From contig WRMH01000006.1 in the NCBI GenBank assembly GCA_009777235.1, forward strand, positions 51,897 to 115,896: a DNA stretch of 64,000 nucleotides. The letters run 5' to 3'. The translations under genes and the position numbers were made by a program. Positions 1-12,259 of the stretch are shown here, piece after piece; position 1 is the stretch's first letter, and every line of letters begins with the position of its first letter. A model generated the notes under the pieces. The model did no database searches, was not told where the DNA came from, and saw only the letters and a list, made by a program, of their open reading frames with translations. The DNA is from Oscillospiraceae bacterium. GTDB lineage: Bacteria > Bacillota > Clostridia > Oscillospirales > Oscillospiraceae.

Positions 1-2407
1 TGATTTTGCCGCTGATGGTCTTTGGGAGACTGTCGCGAAATACCACTATGCGCGGATATTTGTATGGCGCGGTGTGCTTTTTCACATAATCTTGAATCTC
101 GCGTTTGAGCTCTTCGGATGGTTCTTTGTCTTTTGTCAGCACAATGCTCGCCTTGACGATTTGACCGCGTGTTTCGTCCGGCTCCGGTGAAACGGCGCAC
201 TCTAAAACGTACGGCAGCTCCATTATAACGCTCTCGACCTCAAACGGGCCAATGCGATAGCCTGAAGATTTGATTAGGTCGTCAACCCGTCCCACAAAGA
301 ACATATAACCGTTTTCGTCATACCACGCCGTGTCGCCCGTGTGGTATGCCCCGTCGTACCACGCGGCTTTTGTCTGCTCTTCCCCTCTGTAATAGAAGCT
401 AAACAGGCCGCAGGGGATATTTTTGTCGGTGAGTATCACGATTTCACCCACTTCGCCGGGTCCTACCCTGTTTCCGTCGGCGTCCATGAGCGCGATGTCG
501 TAGAGCGGGCTTGCCTTGCCCATAGAACCCACTTTTGGCGGCATACCGACAAGGTTTGCTATCATGAGCGTTGATTCTGTTTGACCAAAGCCCTCCATAA
601 TCGAAAGACCCGTGGCTTCCTTAAAACGGTTAAAGACTTCGGGATTGAGCGCTTCACCCGCCGTGGTGAGGTGTTTTAACCCGGATAAGTCGTATCTCGA
701 CAAATCCTCGCGAATGAGAAAGCGGTACATGGTCGGCGGTGCGCAAAACGTCGTAACGCCGTATTCGGCAAACATCGGCAGTATCTCAAGCTGGTCGAAG
801 CGGTCAAAGTCATAGCAGAAAATACCCGCCTCGCAGAGCCATTGGCCGTAGAGCATACCCCAAACGGACTTGCCCCAGCCTGTGTCCGAAATCGTGTAGT
901 GAATACCGTCCGGGTCAACATTATGCCAGTATTTTGCCGTGATGAAGTGACCGAGCGCGTATGTGTACGAATGTGCGGCGATTTTGGGGTAGCCTGTGGT
1001 GCCGGATGTAAAATACATGAGCATAAGGTCGTCGCCGCACGGGGCGTCCTCTTCACGCGGGAAAAAGCTGCGGAAACGCTCGCATTGCTTGTCGTAATCG
1101 AGCCAGCTATCGAGAGAGCAGTCCGCGCCGCCGGGGTCGCTTGCGCCCGCGGGGCTTTTTGCGTAGCTCTTGTTTATCATTATTTTTATGGCAACGGCGG
1201 GGCAGTTTGCGATAGCTTTATCTGCTTCAAAAGGCGCGTGTGACTGGCCTGTGCAAATTATCGCCGTAATACCCGCCGCTTCAAAGCGATATTCATAATC
1301 TTTTTGCACGAGCTGGTCTGTGGCGGGGATGGCAATCGCTCCGATTTTATGCAGCGCGGTGATTATCGGCCAAAACTGATAATTGCGTTTGAGTACCAGC
1401 ATGACGCGGTCGCCCCGCTTTATGCCAAGGCTTGTGAAATAGTTTGCGGCTCTTGAGGATTGGCGCGAGATGTCGGCAAATGTGAACTTACGCACTGTTT
1501 TTTCACGGTCGAGATGTACCATAGCAACTTTATCCGGCACTTTCGCGGCAAGGGCATCAACGACATCAAATGAGAAATTAAATTCGTCCTGATCTTTGAA
1601 CGAAATGGAAGTAAGCACACCGTCGGCATCCTCTATGGGATAGCAGAAGTTTTCATAGACGCGTTTATCTTTTGGCGTCTCGGGCTTCTTTTCCGCGCGG
1701 GCGGCAGCGTCTTTTGCTTTCTTTGCCGCGCGTTTTTCCGCCACCTTGGAGTCTGTCCATACTTTTTTGCCGCCGTGTGTAACAAAATCGCCGTCTATCG
1801 CTCCAATATCCTGCGCGTCAGCGTGTTCTGCAAGGACGACCGCGCAAAAAACGCAGTCTTTACCGCCCACGGCAATCATTCCGTGAGGCGTTGTGCTGTC
1901 AAAATAAATACTGTCGCCCTCGGAGAGTATCTCTATATGCTCGCCGATTTGCACCTTGAGCTGACCTGAATAAATAATGTTAAATTCCTGACCGCTGTGC
2001 GTAACAAGCGGTATAGGCTCGTTTTGCTGGGCATCGGAATAATTATACGTGACCCAGTAGGGTTCTGCGATCTTGCCGCGAAAACGCGGTGCCAAGTCGC
2101 GTACCTCAATGTTTTGCTCTTTTGACGTGACCCGTCCCGCGCCTCGGCGCGTTATCGCGTATGAGGTAAGGAGCGCTCCGGTTTGGCCCTCAAGCAAGTC
2201 ACTTAGCTCAACGCCAAAGAGCAGCGCCGAGTTGTGAATGAAGGAAAACGGCAGGTCTACCGATCCCGACTCGTATTTCTTGTACTGCTGCACGGAAATA
2301 CCCATTTTTTCCGCCATTTGAGCGGCGGTAAATCCGCTGACCTCGCGCAGCTCGCGCACGCGCAGCGCGACATCATAGATAGCTGTGCTCGTTTTGGTTG
2401 TTTGCAT
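1..2407 (-). CDS. XRE-type HTH + cupin + AMP-binding acyl-CoA synthetase fusion, C-terminus beyond window edge
   Basis: Manual translation of the minus strand from ATG at 2407 (MQTTKTSTAIYDVALRVRELREVSGFTAAQMAEKMGISVQQYKKYESG...). Cupin-like HSGQEFNIIYSGQLKVQIGEHIEILSEGDSIYFDSTTPHG, then AMP-binding motifs YFTSGTTGYPK, GFGQTES and in-frame PKTISGKI at the edge. Absent from the ORF track because it has no stop inside the window. Confidence 0.85.
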   Translation of the reverse strand, partial: MQTTKTSTAIYDVALRVRELREVSGFTAAQMAEKMGISVQQYKKYESGSVDLPFSFIHNSALLFGVELSDLLEGQTGALLTSYAITRRGAGRVTSKEQNIEVRDLAPRFRGKIAEPYWVTYNYSDAQQNEPIPLVTHSGQEFNIIYSGQLKVQIGEHIEILSEGDSIYFDSTTPHGMIAVGGKDCVFCAVVLAEHADAQDIGAIDGDFVTHGGKKVWTDSKVAEKRAAKKAKDAAARAEKKPETPKDKRVYENFCYPIEDADGVLTSISFKDQDEFNFSFDVVDALAAKVPDKVAMVHLDREKTVRKFTFADISRQSSRAANYFTSLGIKRGDRVMLVLKRNYQFWPIITALHKIGAIAIPATDQLVQKDYEYRFEAAGITAIICTGQSHAPFEADKAIANCPAVAIKIMINKSYAKSPAGASDPGGADCSLDSWLDYDKQCERFRSFFPREEDAPCGDDLMLMYFTSGTTGYPKIAAHSYTYALGHFITAKYWHNVDPDGIHYTISDTGWGKSVWGMLYGQWLCEAGIFCYDFDRFDQLEILPMFAEYGVTTFCAPPTMYRFLIREDLSRYDLSGLKHLTTAGEALNPEVFNRFKEATGLSIMEGFGQTESTLMIANLVGMPPKVGSMGKASPLYDIALMDADGNRVGPGEVGEIVILTDKNIPCGLFSFYYRGEEQTKAAWYDGAYHTGDTAWYDENGYMFFVGRVDDLIKSSGYRIGPFEVESVIMELPYVLECAVSPEPDETRGQIVKASIVLTKDKEPSEELKREIQDYVKKHTAPYKYPRIVVFRDSLPKTISGKI

Positions 2408-2414
2408 ATTTTTC

Positions 2415-3458
2415 TTATTCCTCCGTTTGATTATTTCGATAATATTTTAGCGTGTCCTCAAGAGTTTGTTTTAGAGTGTATGCCCGTGACCAGCCCGTGT
2501 CCCGTATAAGTTTGGCGTTGTCGCATATGAGTATCGGGGTGTCTGACGGGCGCATACGGCTCTCATCTTGCTTTATGTTAATCTTTGCGCGAGTCATTGT
2601 GAGCAGCATATCGAGTATCTCTTTGCCGCTGCAGCCTGTGCCGCTTCCCACATTATACACCTGCGCGGATATGCCCTTTTCGGCGATTAGGCGATAGGCC
2701 CTTGCAATGTCCCGCACGTCCGTATAGTCGCGCACGCTCTCTAAGTTGCCCACCGTGAGCGTGTTTGCCTTTCCCCGTTCGATTTTTGCTATAGCGTCGC
2801 AAAAATCAGGAATAATGAAGCCCGTTTTTTGACCGGGTCCGCTATGGTTAAATGAACGCGTATAGCAAACGTCAAGGTTATAAATTTTCGCAAATTGCGC
2901 CGACGCCGCTTCCCCGATAAACTTAGAGATAGCGTATGGGTTTTGCGGATTTGGCTGCCGCTTCTCATCTATGGGCTTTGTCACGCCCGTCGCTCCATAT
3001 TCGTCGGCTGACCCAATCATCACGACGCGGGGACGGGGCGCGGGATTTTGTGAAGTATGCCGGTGTGACGCGGCTTTTTGCATATGATGTATGCCTCCGA
3101 GCACGTTTACCGCTCCCAGTATGTTTAATTTTGCCGTCAACTCGGGTATCTCCCATGAGCGGCGTACATCCGCCTGCCCCGCAAGATGAAACACAATATC
3201 AGGCTCTGTGCGGCCAATAAAATCCCGGACGGCTTCGGTGTCCAAAATGTCTATAATCTCTGTGCGGTTATCATGGTCTTTGCCGCAGGCGGCGCAAGTT
3301 TTATCCGCCTCACTTTGCAAGCTGCCCGATATGTCCATGCCAAATACTTCATATCCATACAGACACAGCTCTTTGCACAGATGTCTGCCGACAAATCCCA
3401 TACTTCCGGTGATAAGCGCTTTCGGTTTAGTTTTTTTTAGTTGGCGGGCTATTGACAT
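2415..3458 (-). CDS. NAD-dependent epimerase/dehydratase, GDP-4-dehydro-6-deoxy-mannose reductase-like
   Basis: ALITGSMGFVGRHLCKEL Rossmann motif, YAISKF catalytic motif, next to gmd. Confidence 0.75.
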   Translation of the reverse strand: MSIARQLKKTKPKALITGSMGFVGRHLCKELCLYGYEVFGMDISGSLQSEADKTCAACGKDHDNRTEIIDILDTEAVRDFIGRTEPDIVFHLAGQADVRRSWEIPELTAKLNILGAVNVLGGIHHMQKAASHRHTSQNPAPRPRVVMIGSADEYGATGVTKPIDEKRQPNPQNPYAISKFIGEAASAQFAKIYNLDVCYTRSFNHSGPGQKTGFIIPDFCDAIAKIERGKANTLTVGNLESVRDYTDVRDIARAYRLIAEKGISAQVYNVGSGTGCSGKEILDMLLTMTRAKINIKQDESRMRPSDTPILICDNAKLIRDTGWSRAYTLKQTLEDTLKYYRNNQTEE

Positions 3459-3482
3459 TTACTACTTTCCTTGCTTCTTATT

Positions 3483-3619
3483 TTTAACAAAATCATAAGT
3501 CCCTGCTTCTATTCCTGCGCTGTCATAAAATCATTCCTCCCCGATCAATTGCGTCCATCCGTGCGCAAACGATCGGACGCTCCGCATCCATGCTTCGCTC
3601 TCGGAATGATGTTTATGAC
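3483..3619. repeat. Dispersed intergenic repeat, copy 1 (core 3522-3619 with inverted ends)
   Basis: GTCATAAAATCATTCC ... GGAATGATGTTTATGAC ends; core GCGCAAACGATCGGACGCTCCGCATCCATGC shared with copies 2 and 3. Confidence 0.85.
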
Positions 3620-3632
3620 CCCCGCTTTTCGG

Positions 3633-5830
<2,198 letters not shown>

Positions 5831-5869
5831 AAAAATTACCCCTCTCTATCAACGCATAATTCACAATTG

Positions 5870-6007
5870 TTTAACAAAATCATAAGTTTCTCGCCTCTAT
5901 TCCTTCGCTGTCATAAAATCATTCCTCCCCGATCAGTTGCGTCCATCCATGCGCAAACGATCGGACGCTCCGCATCCATGCTCCGCTCTCGGAATGAATT
6001 TTATGAC
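5870..6007. repeat. Dispersed intergenic repeat, copy 2 (core 5910-6007)
   Basis: Near-identical to copy 1 including the upstream TTTAACAAAATCATAAGT segment; overlaps the 3' end of the ABC ATPase gene. Confidence 0.85.
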
Positions 6008-6795
6008 AGCTTTGCCTGTGAGTCGTCAGCACCGGCCTCCAAACCGGCGCATACCCCCGGGTCGCCATAGACCGCGACGACGTCTTTCATATCGCCGCCG
6101 CATATCACTTTTCCTCTTTCGAGCAAAATGGCGCGTGAGCACATTCTCTTTATAAGTTCAATATCATGCGTAACCATCAAAGCTGTAGTGCCGCCGCTGA
6201 TCATGCCCTCAATGCGCTCTATGCACTTTGCCATAAATTTATAGTCGCCGACGCCCAATATCTCATCAACTATCAAGATGTCGGGCTTTACGCTCGTTGC
6301 CACGGCAAAACCCAGCCGCGCCACCATGCCCGATGAAAAGTTTTTTAGCGCGACGTCCTCAAACTCCCATAGCTCGGCAAAGTCAATGATTTCATCATAT
6401 TTTTGCGCCATATATTTCTTTGAGTGTCCGTACATAGCGCCGTTCATGTATATATTTTCGCGGGCGGAAACCTCCACGTCAAAACCGGCTCCAAGCTCTA
6501 AGAGCGGGGAAATCTCGCCTCTCACCGTAATAGAGCCGGACGTTGGCTTAAATACGCCGGCGATGAGCTTTAGCAAGGTTGATTTGCCCGCGCCGTTGAG
6601 CCCCATTATGCCAAAAACCTCTCCCCTTTTCACGTCAAAACTAATATCGCGCAGCGCCCAGAACTTTTCGTAAAAAAGCTGCCGTTTGAGGCTTTTTACT
6701 ATATATTCTTTTAGCCCCGAGACTTTGTCCTTGCTCAGGTTAAACATCATAGAGACGTTTTTTACTTCAATTGCCGATTTTTCTAAAATTTCCAT
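6001..6795 (-). CDS. Polysaccharide ABC exporter ATP-binding protein (Wzt/TagH-like)
   Basis: Walker A GLNGAGKSTLLK, signature NFSSGMVARLGFAVA, Walker B ILIVDEIL. Confidence 0.88.
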   Translation of the reverse strand: MEILEKSAIEVKNVSMMFNLSKDKVSGLKEYIVKSLKRQLFYEKFWALRDISFDVKRGEVFGIMGLNGAGKSTLLKLIAGVFKPTSGSITVRGEISPLLELGAGFDVEVSARENIYMNGAMYGHSKKYMAQKYDEIIDFAELWEFEDVALKNFSSGMVARLGFAVATSVKPDILIVDEILGVGDYKFMAKCIERIEGMISGGTTALMVTHDIELIKRMCSRAILLERGKVICGGDMKDVVAVYGDPGVCAGLEAGADDSQAKLS

Positions 6796-6880
6796 ACTAA
6801 AAATCTTTCTGAGGCTTTTGTGGTGTTTTTAATCTTTGGCTAATTTTTGACAGGCTTTGGCTTTGCCGCAGGAGGAGCAT

Positions 6881-7966
6881 TTATAAATATAAAATGTACC
6901 TGTCCTGTTTTCGCATAAAGGTATACGCGCCGACCGAGAGCGATACTAAGGAAAATGATATACATACCATGTTTGCCCATAAGTCAGGAATAGTTCCCCA
7001 TAGAGCGAGGTTACGGAAGTATGTGACAAAATGGTAAAGCGGGTTGAATCCATATAGAGGTACGAGCCACGGGGGCAATATATCCATCGGGTACATGATC
7101 GGCGTCAAAAACATCCAGAGTGTCAAAAACACGCCGTACAAATATGTGAGATCGCGGAAAAACACCGCCATAGACGACATGAACATAGCCACCCCGAGCG
7201 TAAACACAAACAGATATATCATCGGGATGGGAAACAGTAGCATCGTCCACTGAAATTCGACGCCCGTAAAAACAAAGACTATCAAAAAGGCTATAAACGA
7301 AAAACCCAGATTGACAAGCGACGATATTACCCGAGACGCGGGGAAAACATACTTTGGGACATAGATTTTTTTTATGACGCCTTCGCTTTGGATAATGGAA
7401 CTCATAGCAAGCGTGGTAGCTTCATTTAAAAAGTTGTACATGATTATACCGCTCAGGTAATATACCGGAAAGTTTTCGATTTGAACCCTAAAAAGATAGG
7501 AAAAAACCGCGGTCATGATAAGCATGGTGAGCAGCGGGTTTAGCACTGACCACAGCACTCCGAGTATGCTCTTGCGGTATCGCGATACAAAGTCGCGCTT
7601 GACTAAAAGTATCAAATATTGTTTGTATCTGTTGAATGTAAATATTTGTGCCTTGACGTATTTTCGCTTAAATATAAGCAGCAAGAAGGCGATCGTACCG
7701 ATAGCTGCCGCCACCGCCAAAAACGCGATTTTTGAGGAAAAAAGCGCGAAAGCTGTAAGCTTTTCTATGATGGTCTGAGGGGCGCCGGTGCTTTGAGCGT
7801 CAGTGTAATCGGGGCTTTGCGGGTCTGCGGGGTCTTGAGCGGCGGTTTTGGCGTCGTCACCCCGTCGGTCGCCGATAATGCTTTCCGGCAGCATTGAAAA
7901 TGCCAAAAAGTAAGCGGCAGTCAGTATGATTGCAAAGAGCGCAACTCGTTTTTTTGTCAGCATCAT
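6881..7966 (-). CDS. Polysaccharide ABC exporter permease (Wzm/TagG-like) with an extra N-terminal membrane segment
   Basis: LVKRDFVSRYRKSILGVLWSVLNPLLTMLIMT, typical ABC2 permease; N-terminal ~100 aa has two further hydrophobic segments. Confidence 0.85.
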   Translation of the reverse strand: MMLTKKRVALFAIILTAAYFLAFSMLPESIIGDRRGDDAKTAAQDPADPQSPDYTDAQSTGAPQTIIEKLTAFALFSSKIAFLAVAAAIGTIAFLLLIFKRKYVKAQIFTFNRYKQYLILLVKRDFVSRYRKSILGVLWSVLNPLLTMLIMTAVFSYLFRVQIENFPVYYLSGIIMYNFLNEATTLAMSSIIQSEGVIKKIYVPKYVFPASRVISSLVNLGFSFIAFLIVFVFTGVEFQWTMLLFPIPMIYLFVFTLGVAMFMSSMAVFFRDLTYLYGVFLTLWMFLTPIMYPMDILPPWLVPLYGFNPLYHFVTYFRNLALWGTIPDLWANMVCISFSLVSLSVGAYTFMRKQDRYILYL

Positions 7967-7977
7967 CAGTTTTGCCC

Positions 7978-8448
7978 CTATTTGTCGTCGCTCGTGGTGT
8001 TTTCGGCGTCATCTGCGGCGTCCTCTCCGTCAGCCTCGCCGTCAGCCTCGTCATCGGAGCTTCCGATACGCGAAATGCCGCTCACTTTGACAAGGCTAAG
8101 TACATAGGCAAGCACGATTGCCGCCACAAGCGTAATCAGCATATATTGAGCGATAAACGCGATGGTGTTCAGACTCGAATTGCCCGTCAAAGTCCAGTCG
8201 GCAAACTCCCAGCCCCGCGCCCAAAAAATGGCGTGCGCGACCGCTATGATAAGAAACGCAAAAACAATCAGCAGCTCTATGCGTTTTCTCAAAATCAGTT
8301 CATATCCTTTAAACCTTTCGTAGAAAAGTACGGCTATGAGCGCCGGGGCAAGAAAAACAATCGGTATCAATATAAACATATATTTGTCTCCTCTAAAATA
8401 GCAGTCTTTTTGCGGTCTTTCCCGGACAGCGGCCGCCTGCGCCGTCAA
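7978..8448 (-). CDS. Small membrane protein with acidic C-terminal tail, unknown function
   Basis: Several hydrophobic segments followed by DDEADGEADGEDAADDAENTTSDDK. Confidence 0.6.
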   Translation of the reverse strand: MTAQAAAVRERPQKDCYFRGDKYMFILIPIVFLAPALIAVLFYERFKGYELILRKRIELLIVFAFLIIAVAHAIFWARGWEFADWTLTGNSSLNTIAFIAQYMLITLVAAIVLAYVLSLVKVSGISRIGSSDDEADGEADGEDAADDAENTTSDDK

Positions 8449-8467
8449 TCGGCGTCAGCGGTCTGCG

Positions 8468-9352
8468 CTAATCGTCAGCATACATTGGCCTTTGCGTTAT
8501 TTGATGTTCGTCGAGACCGCCGTATTTCATGGCCGCACTTATAGTCTCGGCGCTTATGATTTTGCCGAGCATATTCACCTCGAGCGCCAAAACCTCATTT
8601 GCCTGCGACGTTCCCATCACAATAAACATATTTCCATTGTCCAAATATTTTGTCGGATAATTCAGCGACAGATCATCATAATACCATCTATAGTCACCGT
8701 TCGCGTCAAAAGCCGTCTTTTTTACATGCGTAAAGTAAAATTTCGTCGTCTCCGGCGATTGGCCTGATGGCTCTCCGCTGTCTTTTTCGGAGCTTTGCGG
8801 CACTAAGTTATTTAAAATGTCATCCGGCATGGGCTGGGTCTCTATCAGGAAGAGTGCGCTTGTTTCCGCGCCGCCGCGCTCTTTTGCGGTTATTTCGACT
8901 ATGTTTTTAGCTCCGGGATAAAGCCCGTATACGGGCAGGATATGCCTGTTGTTATAGCCCTTGAACGTGTGAAAGATGGTCGCTTCCTGCGTTTTTGATA
9001 TGATTTTTACGGACACCTGCGCCGGTTCTTTGGTATCGAATAAAACGAGCGCCGTAAGGGGCGATGTGTCGTATGGATTTAGCGATACTATCGGGTTTTC
9101 CAAGTTATGCTCATCTGTGTCAAGTTTTGAGAGCAGCCAATCGTCTGTCTCTTCTTGCCTTTGCATTTGACCGTATATTACGTCAATGAGCGGCGCGGGG
9201 GGCGGTATCGGTTCCGGGGCGGGCGGCGGTTCCGGTGCGTCCGATTCCGGTGAACCGGACATTATGCTCGACACAAAGATAACTATCGCGGCAACAATGA
9301 TGATTGCGGCGAGGATCGCTTCCTGCTTTTTGTTCATTTCGAGCTTGATCAT
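8468..9352 (-). CDS. Arylsulfotransferase (ASST) N-terminal-domain-like membrane-anchored protein, lacking most of the propeller domain
   Basis: NPYDTSPLTALVLFDTKEPAQVSVKI ... HTFKGYNNRHILPVYGLYPGAKNIVEI is ASST_N-like; ORF ends soon after NGNMFIVMGTSQANEVLALEVNMLGKII. Confidence 0.6.
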   Translation of the reverse strand: MIKLEMNKKQEAILAAIIIVAAIVIFVSSIMSGSPESDAPEPPPAPEPIPPPAPLIDVIYGQMQRQEETDDWLLSKLDTDEHNLENPIVSLNPYDTSPLTALVLFDTKEPAQVSVKIISKTQEATIFHTFKGYNNRHILPVYGLYPGAKNIVEITAKERGGAETSALFLIETQPMPDDILNNLVPQSSEKDSGEPSGQSPETTKFYFTHVKKTAFDANGDYRWYYDDLSLNYPTKYLDNGNMFIVMGTSQANEVLALEVNMLGKIISAETISAAMKYGGLDEHQITQRPMYADD

Positions 9353-9625
9353 CGTAGGTAAATCCCTTCAAGTTTGCGCTCTCGAGATTGTACCATAGCC
9401 CGCGCAAAAATACAAGGCAGGAAAATCGAATGGACAAACAGCCTTTCGAGCGCAAGGGGTTGTGGTGTAACGACAAAACTTGCGACGGCACGGCGTGGAA
9501 TTTTTTTGTTGAGCAAATTCTAACTTTGCTGTATAGTAAGCTGTATAGTAAACACTAAGATCGTCTTGGGTTTTGGGCGTTGCGCCCGGACATATCAACA
9601 GACATATCAACCGGGGAGGGCTTTC

Positions 9626-10987
9626 ATGAAGCACCTGACGCCTCAAATAATCGCCGAAATAACAAAAGGGGAGTATGTGGGCTCTGAGAGCGGGCTAAAT
9701 GTCCGCGTTTTTGGCGCGTCGTATGACAGCCGCAATGTAAAGCCCGGCAACCTTTTTGTATGCGTAAAAGGCGCGCGCGCCGACGGCCACGCATATACGG
9801 AAAGCGCGTTTGAATCCGGCGCGGCTTGCTGCCTTGCCGAAGCTCATATTCCGGGTGCCAAAGGCCCGTATGTGCTTGTCAAGTCCACGCTTGAAGCGGT
9901 AAAAACAATCGCCGGGCATTATCGAAGCTCTTTTTCAATTCCCATAATAGGCATAACGGGCAGCGTCGGCAAAACGACAGCCAAAGAACTTACCGCGGCA
10001 GTACTGGGCGAAAAATTTCGCGTCCATAAAACCTATGGAAACCTCAATAACGAGCTTGGCGTCCCGCTGACGCTTCTGTCACTTGACGAGTGCCATGAGG
10101 CGGCGGTTATAGAGATGGGCATCAGCGAATTTGGCGAGATGAGCCGCCTGTCAAAAATGGTTCGTCCGGACATTTTCATAATAACGAAAATCGGGTACGC
10201 CCATCTTAAATCGCTCGGAGATTTGAGCGGCGTTCTGCGGGCAAAAAGTGAGGCTTTTAGTTTTATGAAACCTGACGGGATCGCGGTTTTAAACGGAGAC
10301 GACGAGCTTTTATGGAAATATGACCCCAAAATAAAAAAAATAACATTCGGTTTTGACTCGCGCAATGATTTTCGCGCGGAAAATGTCCGCTGCTCGGGCA
10401 CGGATTTTATATTATTTGATATAGCAAATAACACGGATCGCTTTGCCGCGAAAATCCCCGCATACGGCAACCATATGGCACATCTCGCATCGGCGGCCGC
10501 TGCCGTCGGTCAGATTCTCGGCGTGACACAAGACGGTATAAGGCGCGGCCTGTTGTCGTATGCTCCCGTCGGCGGCAGGGCAAACGTATCAGCCACAGGG
10601 TTTATAACGCTTATTGACGACTGCTACAACGCAAATCCGAATTCTGTCAAAGAAGCGCTCGAGTCTCTGTCCTCGTTCTCTGGCCGGCGCGTCGCGATTT
10701 TGGGCGATATGTTGGAGCTTGGCACGCGGTCAGACGAACTTCACGCTGAAATCGGAGCGTTTGCGGAGCGGCACAATATTGACAGCCTTATCTGCTGCGG
10801 CGATAAGGCAAAGCTGATATTTGACGGCTATATGGCTTCCGGCGGAAAAACAGCGCGGCATTTTCATCTCAAAGATGAGCTTATTTTGGATTTGCCGCAT
10901 CTTATAAGCAAAAACGACGCCGTGCTTGTCAAGGCTTCACGGGGTATGCTATTTGAGCATATAACAAGTGTTTTGCGCGAGATGTAG
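9626..10987 (+). CDS. murF: UDP-N-acetylmuramoyl-tripeptide--D-alanyl-D-alanine ligase
   Basis: GITGSVGKTTAKELTAAVL, YNANPNSVKEALE, LGDMLELG; ATG at 9626. Confidence 0.92.
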   Translation: MKHLTPQIIAEITKGEYVGSESGLNVRVFGASYDSRNVKPGNLFVCVKGARADGHAYTESAFESGAACCLAEAHIPGAKGPYVLVKSTLEAVKTIAGHYRSSFSIPIIGITGSVGKTTAKELTAAVLGEKFRVHKTYGNLNNELGVPLTLLSLDECHEAAVIEMGISEFGEMSRLSKMVRPDIFIITKIGYAHLKSLGDLSGVLRAKSEAFSFMKPDGIAVLNGDDELLWKYDPKIKKITFGFDSRNDFRAENVRCSGTDFILFDIANNTDRFAAKIPAYGNHMAHLASAAAAVGQILGVTQDGIRRGLLSYAPVGGRANVSATGFITLIDDCYNANPNSVKEALESLSSFSGRRVAILGDMLELGTRSDELHAEIGAFAERHNIDSLICCGDKAKLIFDGYMASGGKTARHFHLKDELILDLPHLISKNDAVLVKASRGMLFEHITSVLREM

Positions 10988-10994
10988 CCCTCTT

Positions 10995-12017
10995 TTACGC
11001 ATAATAGCCGATCCACCACTTGACGAAGTCTTTTAATCCTTCACCGAGCGGGGTTTTTGGCGCCGCGCCCGTGTCGCGGATAAGCTCGCCGATGTCCGCG
11101 TATGTCTCTTTAACATCTCCCGGCTGCAGCGGGTGCATCTCCTTTATGGCTTTTTTGCCGGAGTATTCTTCAAGGAGCGCGATGAAGTCAAGGAGCTTTT
11201 CGGGTCGGTTGTTGCCGATGTTGTATAACTTATACGGTATGTTTTCCGCGAACATGGCGGCGGATTTATCTATCAGAGCCACAATGGAATCCACCGCATC
11301 GTCCACATAGGTAAAGTCACGTTTCATATCGCCGTTGTTGAACACCTTTAACGGCTTGCCGTTATAGATGGCGTCCATAAACAGCATCGGCGCCATATCA
11401 GGACGCCCCCACGGGCCGTATACGGTAAAAAAGCGCATTCCCGTGATGGGTATGCCATACAGGTGCGCATATGTGTACGCCATGAGCTCATTTGATTTTT
11501 TTGTCGCGGCATACAGGCTTATGGGGTTATCTGTCCTGTCGTTCACGGAAAACGGCTGCTTTTCATTTGAGCCGTAGACAGAGCTTGACGAGGCGTATAG
11601 CAAATGCTTAGTCTCAAATCGGCGGCAGCATTCCAAGATGTTTACAAAGCCGACTAAATTTGAGCGCACATAAATGTCAGGATTGTCTATCGAATAGCGC
11701 ACGCCGGCTTGCGCCCCGAGGTGAATGACCGCGTCCGGTTTGTGTTCATTGAATGTTTTTTCGAGCGCGGCTTTGTCGGCAAGGTCTGCCCGGATGAAAG
11801 TAAATACGGGCGGCTCTGATGTGTTTTGAGGTTTCGCCGCGCTTTCGAGCTCGTGAAGCCTCGCTTCTTTTAGCGAAACGTCGTAATAATCGCACAGGTT
11901 ATCAAACCCTGCCACGCTGATACCCGTCATGAGCAGCCGCTTTGCCGTGTGAAACCCGATAAACCCTGCTGCTCCGGTAACGAGTACATTTTTGCTTTTC
12001 AAATCACATATATCCAT
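10995..12017 (-). CDS. NAD-dependent epimerase, UDP-glucuronate 4-epimerase-like
   Basis: VLVTGAAGFIGFHTAKRLL, YAATKKSNELMAYTYAHLYGIPITGMRFFTVYGPWGRPDMA. Confidence 0.82.
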   Translation of the reverse strand: MDICDLKSKNVLVTGAAGFIGFHTAKRLLMTGISVAGFDNLCDYYDVSLKEARLHELESAAKPQNTSEPPVFTFIRADLADKAALEKTFNEHKPDAVIHLGAQAGVRYSIDNPDIYVRSNLVGFVNILECCRRFETKHLLYASSSSVYGSNEKQPFSVNDRTDNPISLYAATKKSNELMAYTYAHLYGIPITGMRFFTVYGPWGRPDMAPMLFMDAIYNGKPLKVFNNGDMKRDFTYVDDAVDSIVALIDKSAAMFAENIPYKLYNIGNNRPEKLLDFIALLEEYSGKKAIKEMHPLQPGDVKETYADIGELIRDTGAAPKTPLGEGLKDFVKWWIGYYA

Positions 12018-12079
12018 AAAAATATTATACATACGGCGGCGCAATTTTGCAACAACTCATCCGGCTCTATTTATTCACG

Positions 12080-12167
12080 GTCATAAAATCCAATCAATTG
12101 CGTCATCCATGCGCAAACGATCGGACGCTCCGCATCCATGCTCCGCTATCGGAATGATTTTTATGAC
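12080..12167. repeat. Dispersed intergenic repeat, copy 3 (internally deleted)
   Basis: GTCATAAAATC...GCGCAAACGATCGGACGCTCCGCATCCATGCTCCGCTATCGGAATGATTTTTATGAC; lacks the ATTCCTCCCCG segment. Confidence 0.85.
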
Positions 12168-12259
12168 CGCTTTATATTGGTTATTTAAACAATATTTATT
12201 GACATCAGGGGTGCGTTTGGTGTATAATCCCCCTTGAAAAGAAAAATCTTGTTGCCCTC

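Noticed and set aside
676-1056. Track ORF of 126 aa on the minus strand and several 60-130 aa ORFs inside the acyl-CoA synthetase region
   Set aside because: They are alternate-frame or antisense reads of the long open frame running from 2407 to the window edge.
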